8,312 nt of DNA, from assembly GCA_004296865.1 (NCBI GenBank), contig SCVQ01000278.1, positions 1-8,312 of the forward strand, in the 5' to 3' direction. Positions 6,071 through 8,312 of this stretch are shown here, piece after piece. A program made the position numbers and the translations under genes. The stretch comes from Nitrospirota bacterium. GTDB taxonomy: Bacteria > Nitrospirota > Nitrospiria > Nitrospirales > Nitrospiraceae. The notes under the pieces are model-generated. The model was given only the letters and a program-made list of their open reading frames with translations, made no database searches and was not told the DNA's origin. How positions within the stretch are numbered: position 1 is the stretch's first letter; every line of letters begins with the position of its first letter.

Positions 6071-7921
6071 GAGTTCCTCCAGCACGCCGCGTCGCAAATT
6101 CTTGATGGCTTTGCCGGCCGTGTCCGCCAGCCCCGGATGTGTGTTGCGCAACTGGTGAATTTGCGACAGGTACTCGAGCGTCCGTGCCAGGAGCCGGTAA
6201 ATATCGCCCTCCGCCATCGTCGTGGTTCGGCAGAGGCCGATCCACGTGAGGGTGGGGTCGCCGATCCAGCGTTCGACCAGGGCGGCCACGTCGGCGCGCA
6301 GCAGGGGCGGGTCTTCGTGCGGCGCCAGCGATTCGGCCAGTTGACGGACTTGCCTCAGCAGCGAGGCCAGGCCGGGACTGATGCGGGGGAAGGCGCCGGG
6401 CCGGTCGTCGTCATGCGAGAGGGTGGCCATGATGCCGGCCAGGATCTGCGGTTCAATGCCGCTGAAGGCGTCGGCGCGGATCAGTTCGGTGATGAGAAGC
6501 GAATGGTCGATGCGAATCAGCCGCGCCCATTCTCCCTCGCTGGTGAGATGGCAGGTTGGCGCGAGGTAGCCGAATTGCTGGAGCACCTCGGCGCGATTTT
6601 GAAACCGATGCCAGAGTCCGGTGCGGAGCGCTTGAATGGCCTTGGTGTGGCGGTGGACATCCTGACGAATGCGTAAGGCGACGGCGTGGTCCTTCTGACA
6701 GGCCGAGCGCGAGGGACAGGTGGGACAGGGAAACTCATCGGTCAAGGTCTGGACAATCTCCCCTTCTTCGTCCTCCTTCTGCACCAGGATCGGAAGGGCC
6801 GGCATCCGGACGGGAAGATCCGAGGCTTGACGGGTCAGGTCCTCCAGGCTTGCGGGAGTCACCCAGGGATAGACGGGAGCTTCGGCCACGTCGAACGTGC
6901 GGTCGAATACTTGCGTGACGGCGTCGGCGGGGCTCTCGGTGACGGCTCCACCCGGTCGCAGCACGGTGATCGTCGGGCTCCGCTGCCCCTTGCTTCGGTA
7001 TTGCCGCAGCACGATTCCCCGTCCTTTCGGCAGCCCGACGACGCGGCCTGGAGTCAGGAAGTGGAGGCGCGCAGCCAGCTCGGGCGGCTCGCGACGCTTG
7101 ACTTGCACGCGGTGAGCCTTTTGCTTTCTGGCATGGTCGAAGATTTGCCATTGCGTGATCCAGTCCGTACAGACACGGGGGCCGTAGGGTTCCATCTGCA
7201 CGTGCAATTGATCCAGCTTGCTCTCCAGAGTTTCGGCGCGCCGATTGAGCTGGAACTGCGCAAAGCTCCGCGCCAGGATCGCCTGGATCTGGTCCAGCGG
7301 ATGTGCCTTGAGCAGGTTCAAGACCATGGGGTAGGAGATGACGAACTGGCTGTCGATCGGCTCCGGTTGGCCGGTGAGGCCTTTGGTGAGCACGCTCAAG
7401 TCGATGTAGGGGGAAGGGGTGATGACGGCGAAGCCGACCAGGTCTTTGCCCCGCCGGCCGGCCCGTCCGGCGAGTTGTTGAATCTCTCCGACCGTCAGAT
7501 CGGTGAAGTCCCTGGATTTGCGGACGCTGGACTGGGTCACCACCACGGTGCGGGCGGGAAAGTCCACGCCGGCAGCCAAGGTGGTGGTCGCGAAGACCGC
7601 GTCCAGGCAGCCTTGCCGCATGAGTTCTTCGATGGCGATCTTCCAGGATGGCAGGTGCCCGGCATGGTGCGCCGCCACGCCGACCCGCTGGACGACCGGC
7701 ATGAGCGGGTGTTCGGCGATGCTGGGGTATTGCTGGACCAACTGCTCGAAGACCGACGCGATGGCGTCCTGACGCGCGGGCGGCAAGGTGGTGTGGCTGC
7801 GCTCGAAGGCCTGCATGGCATCGTCGCAGGCACGGCGTGACGTCAAGAAGACGATGGCCGGGGTCAAATGTTTGTGGCGGAGGGCTCCGATCAGGTCAAC
7901 TGGATGAATCGAGGGGGGCAT
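6065..7921 (-). CDS. C-terminal half of a Ski2/HelY-like helicase (RecA2, winged helix, DSHCT)
   Basis: 618 residues, beginning directly in RecA-like domain 2: motif [11 protein letters not shown] (22-30), [15 protein letters not shown] (80-94), motif [18 protein letters not shown] (111-127) and motif [14 protein letters not shown] (149-160). Then come a winged-helix/helical region (about 195-290), a beta-rich SH3/KOW-like stretch ([17 protein letters not shown], 291-307), a Cys cluster (C399, C402, C408) and a C-terminal DSHCT-like domain (about 430-610, with [22 protein letters not shown] and [17 protein letters not shown]). No Walker A or DExH motif is present. ATG 7921 is the first possible start: an in-frame TGA sits at 7930-7928. 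It lies inside the glgC end (26-base overlap), with an AAGGGA about 10 bases upstream, suggesting translational coupling to glgC. Together with the N-half the total is about 970 residues, close to full-length HelY-type proteins. Order relative to the N-half is reversed. Confidence 0.88.
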   Translation of the reverse strand: MPPSIHPVDLIGALRHKHLTPAIVFLTSRRACDDAMQAFERSHTTLPPARQDAIASVFEQLVQQYPSIAEHPLMPVVQRVGVAAHHAGHLPSWKIAIEELMRQGCLDAVFATTTLAAGVDFPARTVVVTQSSVRKSRDFTDLTVGEIQQLAGRAGRRGKDLVGFAVITPSPYIDLSVLTKGLTGQPEPIDSQFVISYPMVLNLLKAHPLDQIQAILARSFAQFQLNRRAETLESKLDQLHVQMEPYGPRVCTDWITQWQIFDHARKQKAHRVQVKRREPPELAARLHFLTPGRVVGLPKGRGIVLRQYRSKGQRSPTITVLRPGGAVTESPADAVTQVFDRTFDVAEAPVYPWVTPASLEDLTRQASDLPVRMPALPILVQKEDEEGEIVQTLTDEFPCPTCPSRSACQKDHAVALRIRQDVHRHTKAIQALRTGLWHRFQNRAEVLQQFGYLAPTCHLTSEGEWARLIRIDHSLLITELIRADAFSGIEPQILAGIMATLSHDDDRPGAFPRISPGLASLLRQVRQLAESLAPHEDPPLLRADVAALVERWIGDPTLTWIGLCRTTTMAEGDIYRLLARTLEYLSQIHQLRNTHPGLADTAGKAIKNLRRGVLEELP

Positions 7922-8312
7922 GCAGTTTCATTCCCTTGGAAATGGCCACGAGGCCGGATTCGGTCACCGTGAAGCGTCGGCGGTCGGCCTCGTGGTCGTA
8001 GCCGATCTCGGTCCTCGGCGGGATGACGACGTCTTTGTCGATGATCGCGCGCCGGATCCTGGCATGGTCGCCGATCTCCACGTTTTCCATCACGATGGAC
8101 TCCCGGACCTCGGCGTGGTCCTGGACGCGCACGTTGGGGGAGAGGACGGAATTCTGCACCCGGCCGCCCGAGATGATGCACCCGCCGCAGACGATGGAGT
8201 CCAGGGCCACGCCCATCCGGCCGCCGTCGAAGTCCTGGGCGAAGACGAATTTCGCCGGGGGAAATTGGCCCTGGTAGGTTCGGATCGGCCAGTTCTGGTC
8301 GTAGAGGTTGAA
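7896..8312 (-). CDS. glgC: Glucose-1-phosphate adenylyltransferase, C-terminal part (5' end outside the window)
   Basis: Catalyses ATP + glucose-1-phosphate to ADP-glucose + PPi, the committed step of bacterial glycogen synthesis, feeding GlgA. Only the last 138 residues are in the window. They start [23 protein letters not shown], a well-known GlgC stretch, then form the left-handed beta-helix domain ([79 protein letters not shown]). The protein ends with [10 protein letters not shown], whose codons overlap the start of the downstream helicase half by 26 bases. GlgC proteins of this type often end at or soon after the KGM, so this short tail may be a by-product of the junction. Stop is TGA at 7898-7896. 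The gene points towards glgA, with the helicase halves between them. Confidence 0.94.
   Translation of the reverse strand, partial: FNLYDQNWPIRTYQGQFPPAKFVFAQDFDGGRMGVALDSIVCGGCIISGGRVQNSVLSPNVRVQDHAEVRESIVMENVEIGDHARIRRAIIDKDVVIPPRTEIGYDHEADRRRFTVTESGLVAISKGMKLHAPLDSSS
7936..7941 (-). promoter_or_regulatory. Possible ribosome binding site of the helicase C-half, inside glgC
   Basis: Reading the - strand, glgC codons for K-G-M supply AAGGGAATG, and the helicase ATG at 7921-7919 follows about 10-14 bases after the AAGGGA. This Shine-Dalgarno-like match supports ATG 7921 as start and translation coupled to glgC. The spacing is slightly long, so the call is tentative. Confidence 0.4.

Noticed and set aside
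6686..7840. Long open frame on the + strand opposite the helicase C-half
   Set aside because: Shadow of the RecA2 gene; composition is Asp/Gly/His-rich with no motif.
4919..7921. Calling the helicase halves pseudogenes
   Set aside because: Each half is fully open and motif-complete, and the break lies at a domain boundary; the reversed order is not explained by a point lesion.
4919..7921. Defence-system helicase (Ski2-like helicases occur in some anti-phage loci)
   Set aside because: No nuclease, methyltransferase or other defence partner is in the window; neighbours are glycogen genes, and the domain set matches the HelY/Mtr4 type.

Overview
This is a compact, GC-rich bacterial chromosomal segment of chromosomal-type genes, with no transposase, integrase, tRNA or rRNA seen. 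The gene mix (MgtE Mg2+ transporter, RecO, a DUF971 protein, a small lipoprotein, GlgA, a Ski2/HelY-like helicase, GlgC) and the style of the protein sequences suggest a Nitrospira-like (Nitrospirota) bacterium. That placement is an impression from reading, not the result of a search.

Layout. On the + strand: the 3' part of mgtE (1-1439), recO (1548-2339), a DUF971 gene (2424-2780) behind a candidate promoter, a lipoprotein gene (2887-3381) and glgA (3394-4896). On the - strand, read from the right edge: the 3' end of glgC (8312-7896), an ORF for the C-terminal half of a Ski2-like helicase (7921-6065), an 87-base spacer holding an imperfect inverted repeat, and an ORF for the N-terminal half of the same kind of helicase (5977-4919). 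The last ORF converges on glgA with 22 bases between the stop codons. The glycogen genes glgA and glgC therefore point towards each other, with the helicase halves between them.

Most notable point: the helicase is split exactly at the linker between its two RecA-like domains, and the halves are encoded in the reverse of the normal protein order (RecA2, winged-helix and DSHCT half first; SAP/Rho_N-like, proline-rich and RecA1 half second). Both halves are open, have plausible starts and keep most helicase motifs. They could form a two-subunit helicase assembled in trans, or be the remains of a tandem duplication with reciprocal loss. Motif II reads DESQ rather than the DExH usual in the family.

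Second point: the two intergenic spacers at 1440-1547 and 5978-6064 carry related imperfect inverted repeats. Their arms are built of degenerate 7-base units with a shared consensus close to ATYRCSC, which suggests a dispersed intergenic element family.

Functionally, glgC (ADP-glucose synthesis) and glgA (chain elongation) supply glycogen storage. mgtE and recO are housekeeping genes. The roles of the DUF971 protein and the lipoprotein are not known.
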